Position numbers and translations under genes: made by a program
The notes under the pieces: generated by a model
Seen by the model: only the letters and a program-made list of their open reading frames with translations
The model's database searches: none
What the model was told of the DNA's origin: nothing
In this document: in pieces, positions 34,014 through 42,574 of the stretch
Numbering within the stretch: position 1 is the stretch's first letter
Layout: every line of letters begins with the position of its first letter
From: Microbacterium sp. cx-55
GTDB taxonomy: Bacteria; Actinomycetota; Actinomycetes; Actinomycetales; Microbacteriaceae
Assembly: GCF_021117345.1 (NCBI RefSeq)
Contig: NZ_CP088261.1
Coordinates: forward strand, 2,294,001 to 2,358,000
Direction: 5' to 3'
DNA: 64,000 nucleotides

Positions 34014-34901
34014 TCAGCCGGCCGCGCGGTGCTGCAGCATCCGGCGCACGTGCTCTTCGATCTCCGCGTCATCGACGTATCCCATCCGGGAGAACGCGGA
34101 TGCGGCGGGCGCTGCTTCGACCGGACGCGCGGTCTCGATCGGGGTCGGCGCGGCCTTATCCGCCTGCACGCGCTTCGCCTCTTCGAGAGCTGCTCGTCGG
34201 AGTCGCTCTCGCGCGTCGGCGGCATCGCGCATGACCGCCGCAGCGGAACCCGCGGAAGAACTCAAGGGGCGCGGCAGCGTCCGCGGCTGCCAGGTCGGGC
34301 GATGCTCCACGGGCAGCGCCACATCCTGCACCTCGGCCACTCGGACCGCGGGCGCGACGACGGTCGCCCGCACCGCGGCACGGACGGCTACTCTCGCCAT
34401 CCGGTGGAGGGTGTACGCGCTCAGCAGCACGCCCACTCCCCCGACCCACGCGAGTGTCGTCGCCCCCGCGGATATCCAGAGCCACACTCCGACGCCGGTC
34501 GCGAGCAGGGAGAGCCCACCCACTGTCGTCGCCGTCAAGCGGGCTGCTCGACGCGCTCGCACGATTCGCGCGGCCGGCGCCGCACGAACGGCTCTCGCCT
34601 CGGCCTTCGCCAGCTCGAGTTCGACGCGCGCACGTTCGAGTTCCGCTCGCTCCTTCTCGGCCTGCGTGCGACGGGCAAGCTTCTGCTGGGCGAGCGCGGT
34701 CCGTGCGTTCAGCTCCAGCCGCACTTCCTGCGGGGTCTCACTGGTCTCCGCGAGAACGCGGAGCGCCTGATTGAGTCGCACGGCATTGCGCTCGGACGCG
34801 TTGAAGAGGTGCCGACTGTGCCAGCTCGGCAGCAGATAGAGCATCCAGAGCGCGACCGCGACGAGGAAGATCACCCCGCCGCCCCACACCTGTCCGCCCA
34901 T
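34014..34901 (-). CDS. Membrane protein with coiled-coil, unknown function
   Basis: 295 residues. N-terminal helix (GGVIFLVAVALWMLYLLPSW), a charged coiled-coil (about 55-115, AQQKLARRTQAEKERAELER), two more hydrophobic segments (TVGGLSLLATGVGVWLWI, LAWVGGVGVLLSAYTL), then a basic disordered tail. ATG 34901 was chosen over 34934: TAGCGT lies 7 bases upstream and the protein then starts right at helix 1. It follows galU and rimJ in the same direction. Not recognised as a named family; similar proteins are conserved in Microbacteriaceae from memory only. Confidence 0.75.
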   Translation of the reverse strand: MGGQVWGGGVIFLVAVALWMLYLLPSWHSRHLFNASERNAVRLNQALRVLAETSETPQEVRLELNARTALAQQKLARRTQAEKERAELERARVELELAKAEARAVRAAPAARIVRARRAARLTATTVGGLSLLATGVGVWLWISAGATTLAWVGGVGVLLSAYTLHRMARVAVRAAVRATVVAPAVRVAEVQDVALPVEHRPTWQPRTLPRPLSSSAGSAAAVMRDAADARERLRRAALEEAKRVQADKAAPTPIETARPVEAAPAASAFSRMGYVDDAEIEEHVRRMLQHRAAG

Positions 34902-34908
34902 GCGGTCA

Positions 34909-34914
34909 ACGCTA
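34909..34914 (-). promoter_or_regulatory. Leaderless -10 box
   Basis: TAGCGT on the minus strand, 7 bases before ATG 34901. Confidence 0.5.
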
Positions 34915-34961
34915 GGCGACGAGGCCGCGCACATCGCGCAGGGCGGGGCGTGTCGCGACGC

Positions 34962-35597
34962 TCATTCTCCGGCGGCCGCGCGGTCTTCTGGCGGAATGTC
35001 GGCCCAGTCCTTGGGCACCCGGTTCTCCGCCCAGCGCGCCAAGACCCCCTGCGGGACGTCTTCGCGCACCAGGGCGAACGCGTAATGGTCTCGCCAGTCG
35101 CCATCGATGTGGATGTACCGCCGACGAAGCCCCTCGTACCGGAACCCCAGCTTCTGCACGATGCGGAGGCTCGCGTGGTTCTCCGGACGGATGCAGATCT
35201 CCATCCGGTGCAGACGCATCTCCTCGAAGCACATGTCGGTCGCCATCGCCACTGAGATCGGCGTGATGTCGCGGCCGGCGTACTCCCGTGAGATCCAGTA
35301 GCCGATCGTCGCGGACGCGAGCGAACCGCGCGCGATGCCCCACACGTTGAGCTGACCGGTGACCTGCCCGTCGTACTCCATGACGAACGGCACCCCGGCG
35401 CCGTCGCGATGCTGCTGCAGAAGGCGCCGGATACCGATCTTCATGTCGAGCGAGACCGCACCATCCGGGCTCGTCGCCTCCCAGGGGCTCAACCAGGACC
35501 TATTGGTCATCAGGTGGTCCTGAAGAACGCGCGCATCGCGATTGCGGATGAGCCGGATCGACACCGGCCCGTACGTCCGCGATGCCGTCAATTCCAC
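34962..35597 (-). CDS. GNAT acetyltransferase, RimJ/RimL-like
   Basis: 211 residues with the GNAT fold: strand pair VPFVMEYDGQVTGQLNVWGI, acetyl-CoA loop region TIGYWISREYAGRDITPISVAM, RMEICIRPENHASLRIVQKLGFRYEG near the C-terminal half. Closest in style to RimJ/RimL N-alpha-acetyltransferases; target unproven. It starts 19 bases after galU, an arrangement (folate cyclo-ligase, galU, rimJ) often seen in actinobacteria. Confidence 0.88.
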   Translation of the reverse strand: MELTASRTYGPVSIRLIRNRDARVLQDHLMTNRSWLSPWEATSPDGAVSLDMKIGIRRLLQQHRDGAGVPFVMEYDGQVTGQLNVWGIARGSLASATIGYWISREYAGRDITPISVAMATDMCFEEMRLHRMEICIRPENHASLRIVQKLGFRYEGLRRRYIHIDGDWRDHYAFALVREDVPQGVLARWAENRVPKDWADIPPEDRAAAGE

Positions 35598-35616
35598 GGT
35601 GGGGTGTCCTGACTGG

Positions 35617-36501
35617 TCAGAGACCGGCCGCGAAGTCCTTCAGCCACGGGCGCAGCTCCGGGCCGAGGTCGTCGCGATCGGAGGCGAGCTGCACGATCGC
35701 CTTGATGTAGTCGAGCTTGTCGCCCGTGTCGTAGCGACGGCCACCGAAGATGACGCCGTACACACCCTTCTCCGGGTCGATCGCCAGTTCCTGCAGAGCA
35801 TCGGTGAGCTGGATCTCGCCGCCCTTGCCGGGTTCCGTGTGCTCGAGCACCTCGAAGACGTCGGGCCCGAGGACGTACCGGCCGATGATCGCGAGGTTGG
35901 ACGGAGCGTCTTCCTTCTTCGGTTTCTCCACCAGACCGGTGACCTTCACGATGCCGTCGTCATCGGTCGCCTCGACCGCGGCGACACCGTAGAGGTGCAC
36001 GCTGTCGGGGTCGACCTCCATGAGGGCGATGATGCTAGCGCCGCGCTTGTCGTACTCCGAGAGCATTGTGGTGAGCAGCGGATCGCGCTCGTCGATCAGG
36101 TCGTCGCCGAGCAACACCGCGAAGGGATGGTCGCCGACGTGGGCCTGCGCGCGCAGCACGGCGTGCCCGAGTCCCTTGGGCTCGCCCTGACGCACCATGT
36201 GCACGTCGGCGAGGTCGGAGGAGTGCTCCACCTTGGCGAGCTTGTCTTCGTCGCCCTTCTCACGCAGTTTCGCCTCGAGCTCGGGCATCGAATCGAAGTG
36301 GTTCGCAATGTTGTTCTTGTTGCGACCGATGATGATGAGCACGTCGCTGATGCCGGCATTCGCCGCTTCTTCGACGACGTACTGGATGGCGGGCTTGTCG
36401 ACCACCGGCAGCATCTCTTTCGGCATGGCCTTCGTGGCCGGCAGGAAACGAGTGCCGAGACCGGCAGCGGGGATCACGGCTTTAAAGGGCTTATGCGACA
36501 T
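35617..36501 (-). CDS. galU: UTP-glucose-1-phosphate uridylyltransferase
   Basis: 294 residues, normal GalU length. Nucleotidyltransferase signature IPAAGLGTRFLPATKAMPKE, then DKPAIQYVVEEAANAGI, LLGDDLIDE and LVEKPKKEDAPS. It makes UDP-glucose for envelope polysaccharides, glycolipids and trehalose. ATG 36501 is 6 bases from a TAGGAT box, leaderless-type. Divergent from the folate cyclo-ligase gene with only 40 bases between starts. Confidence 0.96.
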   Translation of the reverse strand: MSHKPFKAVIPAAGLGTRFLPATKAMPKEMLPVVDKPAIQYVVEEAANAGISDVLIIIGRNKNNIANHFDSMPELEAKLREKGDEDKLAKVEHSSDLADVHMVRQGEPKGLGHAVLRAQAHVGDHPFAVLLGDDLIDERDPLLTTMLSEYDKRGASIIALMEVDPDSVHLYGVAAVEATDDDGIVKVTGLVEKPKKEDAPSNLAIIGRYVLGPDVFEVLEHTEPGKGGEIQLTDALQELAIDPEKGVYGVIFGGRRYDTGDKLDYIKAIVQLASDRDDLGPELRPWLKDFAAGL

Positions 36502-36507
36502 GGGCCG

Positions 36508-36513
36508 ATCCTA
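36508..36513 (-). promoter_or_regulatory. Leaderless -10 box of galU
   Basis: TAGGAT on the minus strand, 6 bases before ATG 36501. Confidence 0.6.
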
Positions 36514-36528
36514 TCGGGCGGGGGAACT

Positions 36529-36534
36529 TAGACT
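36529..36534 (+). promoter_or_regulatory. Leaderless -10 box of the cyclo-ligase operon
   Basis: TAGACT, 7 bases before ATG 36542. Confidence 0.55.
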
Positions 36535-36541
36535 CGTCTGC

Positions 36542-37135
36542 ATGTCGGACGTGATAGATCAGGCCAAGCGGGCGCTGCGAGCGGACCTGAGGGAACGTCG
36601 TCAGAACCTCACGGATGCTGCCCGGGAGGCCGCCGCCGGGGGTATCGCCGAGCAGCTCGACGCGCTCGTGGCCGCCACCGGTGCGACGAGCGTCTCGTGC
36701 TTCCTGTCGATGACGACCGAGCCCGACACCCGTCGTTTCGTCCGCGGGGCCGTCGGACGCGGCATCCGCGTGCTCCTCCCCGTCACCCGCGTCGACGGAT
36801 TGCTCGATTGGGCCGTCGCGACCGCCGACGGCGAGATCGCCGAGGGCCTGTTCGGACTGCCCGAGCCCGTCGGCGAACTGCTCGGGCCGATCGCGGTCAA
36901 CGACGTCGACCTCATGATCATCCCCGCCGCCGCAGTCGACCGGCACGGGATGCGGCTCGGCTGGGGACGCGGTTACTTCGACAAGACGATCGGCTCGATG
37001 GAGGGCTGCCCGCCGGTGTACGCGGTCATCTTCGACTCCGAGCTCGTCGACGACGTGCCCCGCGACAAGCACGACCAACCTGTTTCCGGCGTCGTGACGC
37101 CGACCCGTACCGTTGACCTGCGTCGCGCAGGCTGA
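36542..37135 (+). CDS. 5-formyltetrahydrofolate cyclo-ligase
   Basis: 197 residues. N-terminal basic helix (KRALRADLRERRQNL), FLSMTTEPDTRRFV, and the ATP/folate motif MIIPAAAVDRHGMRLGWGRGYFDKTIG followed by VYAVIFDSELVDDVPRDKHDQP. It converts 5-formyl-THF to 5,10-methenyl-THF using ATP. Likely first gene of a plus-strand unit with fmdB-like and mscL genes. ATG 36542 has a -10 box 7 bases upstream. Confidence 0.95.
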   Translation: MSDVIDQAKRALRADLRERRQNLTDAAREAAAGGIAEQLDALVAATGATSVSCFLSMTTEPDTRRFVRGAVGRGIRVLLPVTRVDGLLDWAVATADGEIAEGLFGLPEPVGELLGPIAVNDVDLMIIPAAAVDRHGMRLGWGRGYFDKTIGSMEGCPPVYAVIFDSELVDDVPRDKHDQPVSGVVTPTRTVDLRRAG

Positions 37136-37155
37136 TTACCCGTTCCAGGAGCACG

Positions 37156-37479
37156 ATGCCCACCTACGCCTACGCCTGCAAGTCCTGCGGCCACCGTTTC
37201 GACGCCGTTCAGGCGTTCTCCGACTCGGCGCTGACCGAGTGCCCCGTCTGCGGGGGTGAGCTGCGCAAGCAATACGGTTCGATCGGTGTCACCTTCAACG
37301 GATCCGGTTTCTACCGCACCGACTCCCGGGCAGCGGCCGGCGGCTCGTCGAGCTCGAACGGCTCGTCGAACAGCGAGAAGAAGTCCGACTCCAGCAGCTC
37401 CACGGGTGGTGGGTCGGGCGCGAGTTCGGCATCATCGACGTCAGGGACGACGTCGTCTTCCGCACCCGCGGCATCCTGA
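37156..37479 (+). CDS. FmdB-family zinc-ribbon protein
   Basis: 107 residues. The N-terminal 50 residues form a zinc ribbon with two CxxC pairs (YACKSCGHRF and TECPVCGGELRK) and the FmdB end motif YGSIGVTFNGSGFYRTD. The remaining half is a low-complexity Ser/Gly tail, probably disordered. The family is linked to regulation but its role is unproven. AGGAG precedes ATG 37156. Confidence 0.9.
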   Translation: MPTYAYACKSCGHRFDAVQAFSDSALTECPVCGGELRKQYGSIGVTFNGSGFYRTDSRAAAGGSSSSNGSSNSEKKSDSSSSTGGGSGASSASSTSGTTSSSAPAAS

Positions 37480-37510
37480 CCGTCTCGCCCGACATCGATA
37501 GGAGCATCTG

Positions 37511-37930
37511 ATGATCAAGGGTTTCAAAGAGTTCATCATGCGCGGTAACGTCATCGACCTCGCGGTCGCTGTCGTCATCGGCGCGGCGTTCACCGCGATC
37601 ATCAACGCGATCGTCACGGGGCTCATCAACCCGCTGATCGGCGTGATCTTCCAGCTCGGCGACATGTCGACCTGGGTGTGGGCCGTGCCGACGCTCTCGG
37701 GTAGCACGTCGAACTTCCTCATCGGACCGATCCTGACCGCGCTGATCAACTTCGTGGCCGTTGCGGCGATCGTGTACTTCGTGTTCGTCTTCCCGATGAA
37801 CAAGTGGAAGGAACGCCAGGCGGCCCGCGCGGGCGTGACCGAGCCCGAGGAGTCGAAGCTGCCCACCGAGCAGGAGCTCCTCATCCAGATCCGCGACCTG
37901 CTCGAGAAGCAGAACAAGCCCTCGCTCTGA
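37511..37930 (+). CDS. mscL: Large-conductance mechanosensitive channel
   Basis: 139 residues. MIKGFKEFIMRGNVIDLAVA is the conserved N-terminal amphipathic helix and start of TM1; TM2 is LTALINFVAVAAIVYFVFVFPMNKW. The C-terminal helical bundle is PTEQELLIQIRDLLEKQ. It opens under membrane tension to release solutes during osmotic downshock. AGGAG upstream of ATG 37511; 31 bases after the fmdB-like gene. Confidence 0.97.
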   Translation: MIKGFKEFIMRGNVIDLAVAVVIGAAFTAIINAIVTGLINPLIGVIFQLGDMSTWVWAVPTLSGSTSNFLIGPILTALINFVAVAAIVYFVFVFPMNKWKERQAARAGVTEPEESKLPTEQELLIQIRDLLEKQNKPSL

Positions 37931-37967
37931 GACCACTCAGCGCCGCGCGATTCGCCCCGCGAGCGCC

Positions 37968-38153
37968 TTAGTAATGCGGGGGAACGTCACGCCGCATCCG
38001 CTCATCGTTCGGACCTCCGTCCGACGGGGCGGATGCGGCGTCGTCGCGTTCGGGAAGGTCCGGGGCGTCGACGGCCCCGGGCGCCGGGGTCAGCTTGGCC
38101 CGTCGCGATCCGCGTACCCGTTCGACGCGCTGACGCGGCTCACTCGATGACAT
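37968..38153 (-). CDS. Small conserved-looking protein after the helicase-like gene
   Basis: 61 residues, highly charged and probably disordered, ending MRRDVPPHY. The start overlaps the stop of the helicase-like gene (14-base overlap), so it should be co-translated with it. Function unknown; the conserved-looking C-terminal PPH motif and coupling are the main support. Confidence 0.6.
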   Translation of the reverse strand: MSSSEPRQRVERVRGSRRAKLTPAPGAVDAPDLPERDDAASAPSDGGPNDERMRRDVPPHY

Positions 38154-41100
38154 CGATCGGCTGGGTCGAGGCGTGCTCTCCGCCGCCGATCCCGAGCAGA
38201 CCCGCGACGCGTGCCGCGACGGAGGCGGGATCGCTGTACAGGTCGAAGGCGTGCACGCGCACGTAGTGCCAGCCGAGGCGGCGCAGGATCTGGGGGCGCA
38301 GGCGCAGCGATTCGCGGAGCGACTCGTCCCGGGTCTCCGGATCGCACTCCACCACGACGGCCTTGCCCTCGTGATGGGCGACCAGCGGCAGGAGGCCGCG
38401 GTAGTCGATGTCGACGTCGACGCCCAGGGCCCGGAGCTCGCGGGCGAGGACGCGCGTGGTCGCGTCGGCGAGATCTTCGAGTCGGTGCTCGCGATCGCGC
38501 GCGGCCACTCCCCCGAGGATACTCATGAGTGTGGCGGCGCCGTGCTCGAGCCGGCCGTCTTCGAAGGCGGTCGGTCGGATCGACGAGACCACGACCATCG
38601 AGCGACGGGCACGGGTCATGCCGACGGTCAGCAGTCGCTCACCGTCGGGGGTGGAGAGGTCGCCGAAGTCGCTGAGGACGCGGCCGTGCTTGGTGAGACC
38701 GAACCCGAGCGACAGAATCACGCGGTCGCGGCTCTCTGCGACGGATTCCTCGAGGGTGAGCACGGCGAACGGCTCGGCGGTGTCGCGCGAGACGAACTCC
38801 GCGACGTCGGAGCGTCCCGCGAACGCCGCGTCGACGGCCGCACGGATGCGTTCCGCGTGCCGGCGGCTGGGAGTGACGACCATGAGCGACTCGGCGCCGC
38901 GCTGCACTGCGTGCTCGATGACGAGCGTCACGATGCGGCGGACCTCCGCATCCGGACTCTCGACCGCACCGGAGATGGGATCGGGGGTTCCGGTGCCGCC
39001 CTCGACGTAGTCGATGCTGAGGCTGCCGCGTCCGAGATAGGACCCGGCCCACGGGAGGGAGACGATCTCGCCGCCGTAGAACGCGTCGTTCACGAGCCGG
39101 GCGAGGTCTTCGCCGCCGGCCCGGTACGAGCGCGTGAGGGTGGCGACGTCGACGAGTCCGGCGAGGCGCTCGAAGACCGAGGTCTCATCGAACGGCTCAT
39201 CGAATTCGTCGGACTCGGTGCGAACCCCGGCCCCCACCGCGAACGGGGTGGGCTTCTGCGTCACCGGGTCACCGAACACGACGACCTGGCGGGCGCGGCG
39301 AAGCGCAGGGGCGGCCTCAGCGAGGCAGAGGGCAGCCGCATCCGCGATGATCACGACATCGAAGGCCGGGGCCTCGGGAATGTCGGGCACTTCGTACGGC
39401 GACGCGAGCCACACCGGCGCGAGGACTTTGAGGAGTGTCGGCGCCGTGCGGACGAGCTGGTCCGGATCGGAGACACCGTTCTTCAGCGCCTGCTTGAGCG
39501 CGGCCGCTTCACCGGCGTAGTCGACGATGCCGATCTTCCATTGCGTGGCGAGCTGGGCAGCCAGGAGCGGACCGGATGCGGCCGCGTGCGCTTCGTCGAC
39601 GAGCCGGAAGTCCCGTTCGAGCCGGTCGAGCACCGCAGTGTTCGCGCCGAGCAGCGCGCGGTCGGTGCGCAGCAGGTGCTCGAGGGCCGACTGCCACCAC
39701 GCGAACTCGAGCTCGGCGGAGACGTGCTCTTCCGGTACGTGCCGCACCGAGAGCTCGGTGAGCAGCGGGGCGAGGCCGGCGCGATCGAGCTCGCTGCGGA
39801 GCGTCGCGCGCTCGACCAGGTTCTCGAAGTACTCGGACTCGGCGCCAAGGCCGGCCAGCGTGCGCATGAGGTGGGCGACGGGCAGTGAGGCGAGGCGCGC
39901 AGACTCCCGGCGACGCAGGATCTCATCGAGTTCGCCGAGCTGCGCGTGCACGCGCTGCCAGGCGACGTGCACGTCCGCCAGACCGGTAGGCACCTCGGGC
40001 ATGACGCCCGCCTCGACCAGCCGCTGCCAGTCGGCGCGCTGCTGCTGGATGCGGACGAGGGCCTCGTACATGTCGCCGACGTGGACGCCCGCACGCACGT
40101 ACTCGCGCGACAGCCGCTTGAGCCGGCGACGGTTGGCACTGCTCATCGACGCGGCGTCGCGCTTGGGCGAGTGCGCCTGGATGAGCTCGATCAGGGGGCG
40201 CTCGAACACCGACGGCGAGAACTTGTCGAGCGTCTCGCGGATGCCCTGCAGCAGGCGTAGGTACTCGCCGAGTTCGTCGACCGTGCGGAACGGCCGCATC
40301 CGGGTCTGCGCGATGAGCTCGTAGCCGCGCTCGAGCAGGTTCGGCACGTCCTGTCCGCTGAGTCGACCGGCGACCGCGTGCGCGGCGCGGGCCGCAACGG
40401 TCGTTTCGAACGAGACGCCGTACCAGGGCGAATCGTCGGGGCCGAAACGGAACTCGCCGAGTTTCGCCGCGGCCACGAGCTTCGCGGCTGCGATGTGACG
40501 GTTGTCGCGCAGGCGCTGCAGCGTCGCGATGTCGAAGCGCGCGGTGGTCGAGGGCGCCGTGTCGAGAGTGGTGAGCTCGGTGAGCCGGCGCACGACATCG
40601 AGCGCGGACGCGCCGAGGCTCGGATGCTGCACGGTCAGGGCACCGCGGTAGTCCCGGAGCACCGTGCGCAAACGCACGAGCGCGTCGTCGATGTCGGACA
40701 CCTTCGGCTGCGTGGCCTTCTCGTTGCGGCCGATCGCGCGGATGAGGTCGCGGTGCAGCTGGCGCGGGGTGACCGCGAGGCCGTCGAGACCGATGCCAGC
40801 GAGCCGGTGGCGCACGCCGTCGAGCGTCGAGCGGCGAGCGCTGACGACCAGCACCCGCTTTCCGCTCTGCACGAGGGCGCCGACGGCGTTGATGACGGTC
40901 TGCGTGCCGCCCGTTCCGGGCAGCGTGTGCACGGCGAGCGAGTGCCCGGCGGCGATGCGCGCCAGCACGGCTTCCTGCTCGGCATCCGCGTCCAGAAGAA
41001 GCGTGTCGGCGGCCGGAGTGCGGTCGTCGGGGCTCGTCACCGTGGGCAGTGCCGGACGCAACGAGAGTCGCTCGCGATCCGCGATGTGTCCGCCGAGGGC

Positions 41101-41856
41101 GTTCAGCACCGGGTGGTCGAGGTCGGCCGTATCGCGCGCCATCCCCGAGCCGACGTCGGCGAAGGTCGAGACGACGAGCCGCGGCGTGACGGTGAAGGTG
41201 GGCACGTGCGTCGTCAGCGCGCGCAGGTGGTCGATGACCGGCTGCGGGCGGAAAACGTTGCCGTCGTGCGCGAGGGACGCGAGGGCCACCGGGTCGAGGT
41301 GGATGCCGAAGTGCGTGCCGAGCGCGCGAACCAGCTCCGGGTTCACGGTGAACGCGCCGCGGAGCTTCAGCTCGAAATCGGTGTGATGGCGGCGGATGGC
41401 CAGCGGACGGAGCAGCACCGGCGCCGTGCAGACGATCCCGCCGATGCGCCAGGACGCCATCCCGACGGCGAGCGCCACCGTCTCGAGGCCGCGGGCCGTA
41501 CGCAGTTCGACGTTCTTCGCCGTGATGCGCTCGGCCGCCAACCGTGCGGTGCGAAGCGCCACCTCGTCGCGGTACAGGTTCGACAGAAGAGTGGAGCGGC
41601 CGGTCAGGAACTGCGGCAGGCTCCCCGGGTGGGCCTTGTTGATGTCGATGCCGTGCTCGGACGTGTCCTCGTAGAAGAGGAGTGTCGACTTGCCACCCAG
41701 TAGCGCCGCCTGCGCGCGCACGCGGGCGCGCTCGGGCTCCGCCGCATTCGCCACGCTGACCCCGGGCTCGGCGACGCCAAGATCGCCGGGGCGAACGGGA
41801 TGCGTCGCCTCGACGTCGTCCTTGCCGGCTGTCGCCGTACCTTCTCCACGCCACAC
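38140..41856 (-). CDS. SF1 helicase-like protein with mutated ATPase motifs and C-terminal nuclease-like domain
   Basis: 1238 residues from GTG 41856 (or 1241 from 41865; 41856 fits a TAAGGT box 7 bases upstream). The order is that of COG1112-type SF1 helicases: N-terminal DUF4011-like region, motif I, long helical insertion, motifs II-VI, then a Vsr/MTES_1575-like domain. Motif I reads LPGTGGTQT, so the Walker A Lys is Gly317. Motif II reads VIIADAAAL in place of VIVDEASQL, so both acidic positions change (Ala838 for Asp). Motif V lacks the QG..E pattern, while motif III (GDPVTQKP), IV (RSYRAGG) and VI (VGMTRARRS) look normal. The nuclease-like end (AVVVECDPETRD, RRLGWHYVRV) also looks reduced. 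The long frame is intact, so selection has kept a protein that probably does not hydrolyse ATP. Confidence 0.82.
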   Translation of the reverse strand: MWRGEGTATAGKDDVEATHPVRPGDLGVAEPGVSVANAAEPERARVRAQAALLGGKSTLLFYEDTSEHGIDINKAHPGSLPQFLTGRSTLLSNLYRDEVALRTARLAAERITAKNVELRTARGLETVALAVGMASWRIGGIVCTAPVLLRPLAIRRHHTDFELKLRGAFTVNPELVRALGTHFGIHLDPVALASLAHDGNVFRPQPVIDHLRALTTHVPTFTVTPRLVVSTFADVGSGMARDTADLDHPVLNALGGHIADRERLSLRPALPTVTSPDDRTPAADTLLLDADAEQEAVLARIAAGHSLAVHTLPGTGGTQTVINAVGALVQSGKRVLVVSARRSTLDGVRHRLAGIGLDGLAVTPRQLHRDLIRAIGRNEKATQPKVSDIDDALVRLRTVLRDYRGALTVQHPSLGASALDVVRRLTELTTLDTAPSTTARFDIATLQRLRDNRHIAAAKLVAAAKLGEFRFGPDDSPWYGVSFETTVAARAAHAVAGRLSGQDVPNLLERGYELIAQTRMRPFRTVDELGEYLRLLQGIRETLDKFSPSVFERPLIELIQAHSPKRDAASMSSANRRRLKRLSREYVRAGVHVGDMYEALVRIQQQRADWQRLVEAGVMPEVPTGLADVHVAWQRVHAQLGELDEILRRRESARLASLPVAHLMRTLAGLGAESEYFENLVERATLRSELDRAGLAPLLTELSVRHVPEEHVSAELEFAWWQSALEHLLRTDRALLGANTAVLDRLERDFRLVDEAHAAASGPLLAAQLATQWKIGIVDYAGEAAALKQALKNGVSDPDQLVRTAPTLLKVLAPVWLASPYEVPDIPEAPAFDVVIIADAAALCLAEAAPALRRARQVVVFGDPVTQKPTPFAVGAGVRTESDEFDEPFDETSVFERLAGLVDVATLTRSYRAGGEDLARLVNDAFYGGEIVSLPWAGSYLGRGSLSIDYVEGGTGTPDPISGAVESPDAEVRRIVTLVIEHAVQRGAESLMVVTPSRRHAERIRAAVDAAFAGRSDVAEFVSRDTAEPFAVLTLEESVAESRDRVILSLGFGLTKHGRVLSDFGDLSTPDGERLLTVGMTRARRSMVVVSSIRPTAFEDGRLEHGAATLMSILGGVAARDREHRLEDLADATTRVLARELRALGVDVDIDYRGLLPLVAHHEGKAVVVECDPETRDESLRESLRLRPQILRRLGWHYVRVHAFDLYSDPASVAARVAGLLGIGGGEHASTQPIDVIE

Positions 41857-41863
41857 ACGAGTC

Positions 41864-41869
41864 ACCTTA
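41864..41869 (-). promoter_or_regulatory. Leaderless -10 box of the helicase-like gene
   Basis: TAAGGT on the minus strand, 7 bases before GTG 41856. Confidence 0.5.
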
Positions 41870-42033
41870 GGCGTGAGAACGCCGCCTACCGCTCATTCCC
41901 GCCCGGGTTTCGCGCTATTGGGCGACTCGCCGGTCTGATCGGCTGTTCCTCCCCAGGCGACGAATCGTCCCGATCCATCCCCCACTCGCCGCTTCGCCGA
42001 TCGGATGCGAGTGTCCGCCGCAATGATGGGGAT

Positions 42034-42552
42034 ATGACGACCGCGACCTTCCGCATCCACCCGACTCCGGTGGGCGATGCACTCCTTCTCCATTCGGCTG
42101 CGGGCCTGATCGGGCTCGAGATCCTCGACGCACCCCTCGGTGCCGCGCTCGAACCGTGGGTCGGCGCGCTCCGCTCCGTCCCCGTGCACGACGAGGCCGC
42201 GGGAGATGAGACCGCCCGGCAGCTCGATGAGTACTTCGACGGCGATCGGTCGGACTTCGATCTGCCGGTCGATCTGTCGGCGGTGAACGGGTTCCATCGG
42301 CTCGCGCTCGAGGCCGTGCGCCGCATCCCGTACGGCGAAACCGCCAGCTACGGCGAAGTCGCCATCTCCGCCGGCACCGCAGGCGCCGCGCGCGCCGTCG
42401 GCACCGCCTGCCGGCTGACCCCGATCTCGCTCGTCGTTCCCGTCCATCGCGTCGTCCGCGCCGACGGGTCGATCGGCGAGTACGGCGGGCGACCTGAGAT
42501 CAAGCGCTACCTGCTCGATCTCGAGGGCACGCATCGTCCGGCGGGCGTGTAG
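42034..42552 (+). CDS. Ogt/MGMT-family protein lacking the active-site cysteine
   Basis: 172 residues with both domains of O6-alkylguanine-DNA alkyltransferase: an N-terminal alpha/beta domain (1-85) and a C-terminal domain with FHRLALEAVRRIPYGETASYGEVA and AVGTACRLTPISLVVPVHRV. The invariant PCHR active site reads PVHR, with Val137 (codon GTC at 42442) in place of the alkyl-accepting Cys. It therefore cannot act as a suicide methyltransferase; alkyltransferase-like proteins with Trp or Ala at this site bind lesions and signal repair. ATG 42034 is preceded 6 bases upstream by AATGAT. Divergent from the helicase-like gene. Confidence 0.9.
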   Translation: MTTATFRIHPTPVGDALLLHSAAGLIGLEILDAPLGAALEPWVGALRSVPVHDEAAGDETARQLDEYFDGDRSDFDLPVDLSAVNGFHRLALEAVRRIPYGETASYGEVAISAGTAGAARAVGTACRLTPISLVVPVHRVVRADGSIGEYGGRPEIKRYLLDLEGTHRPAGV

Positions 42553-42574
42553 GCCGCCCGCCGGACGATGTCGC

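Noticed and set aside
38173..39888. 571-codon plus-strand frame
   Set aside because: Antisense to the helicase-like gene.
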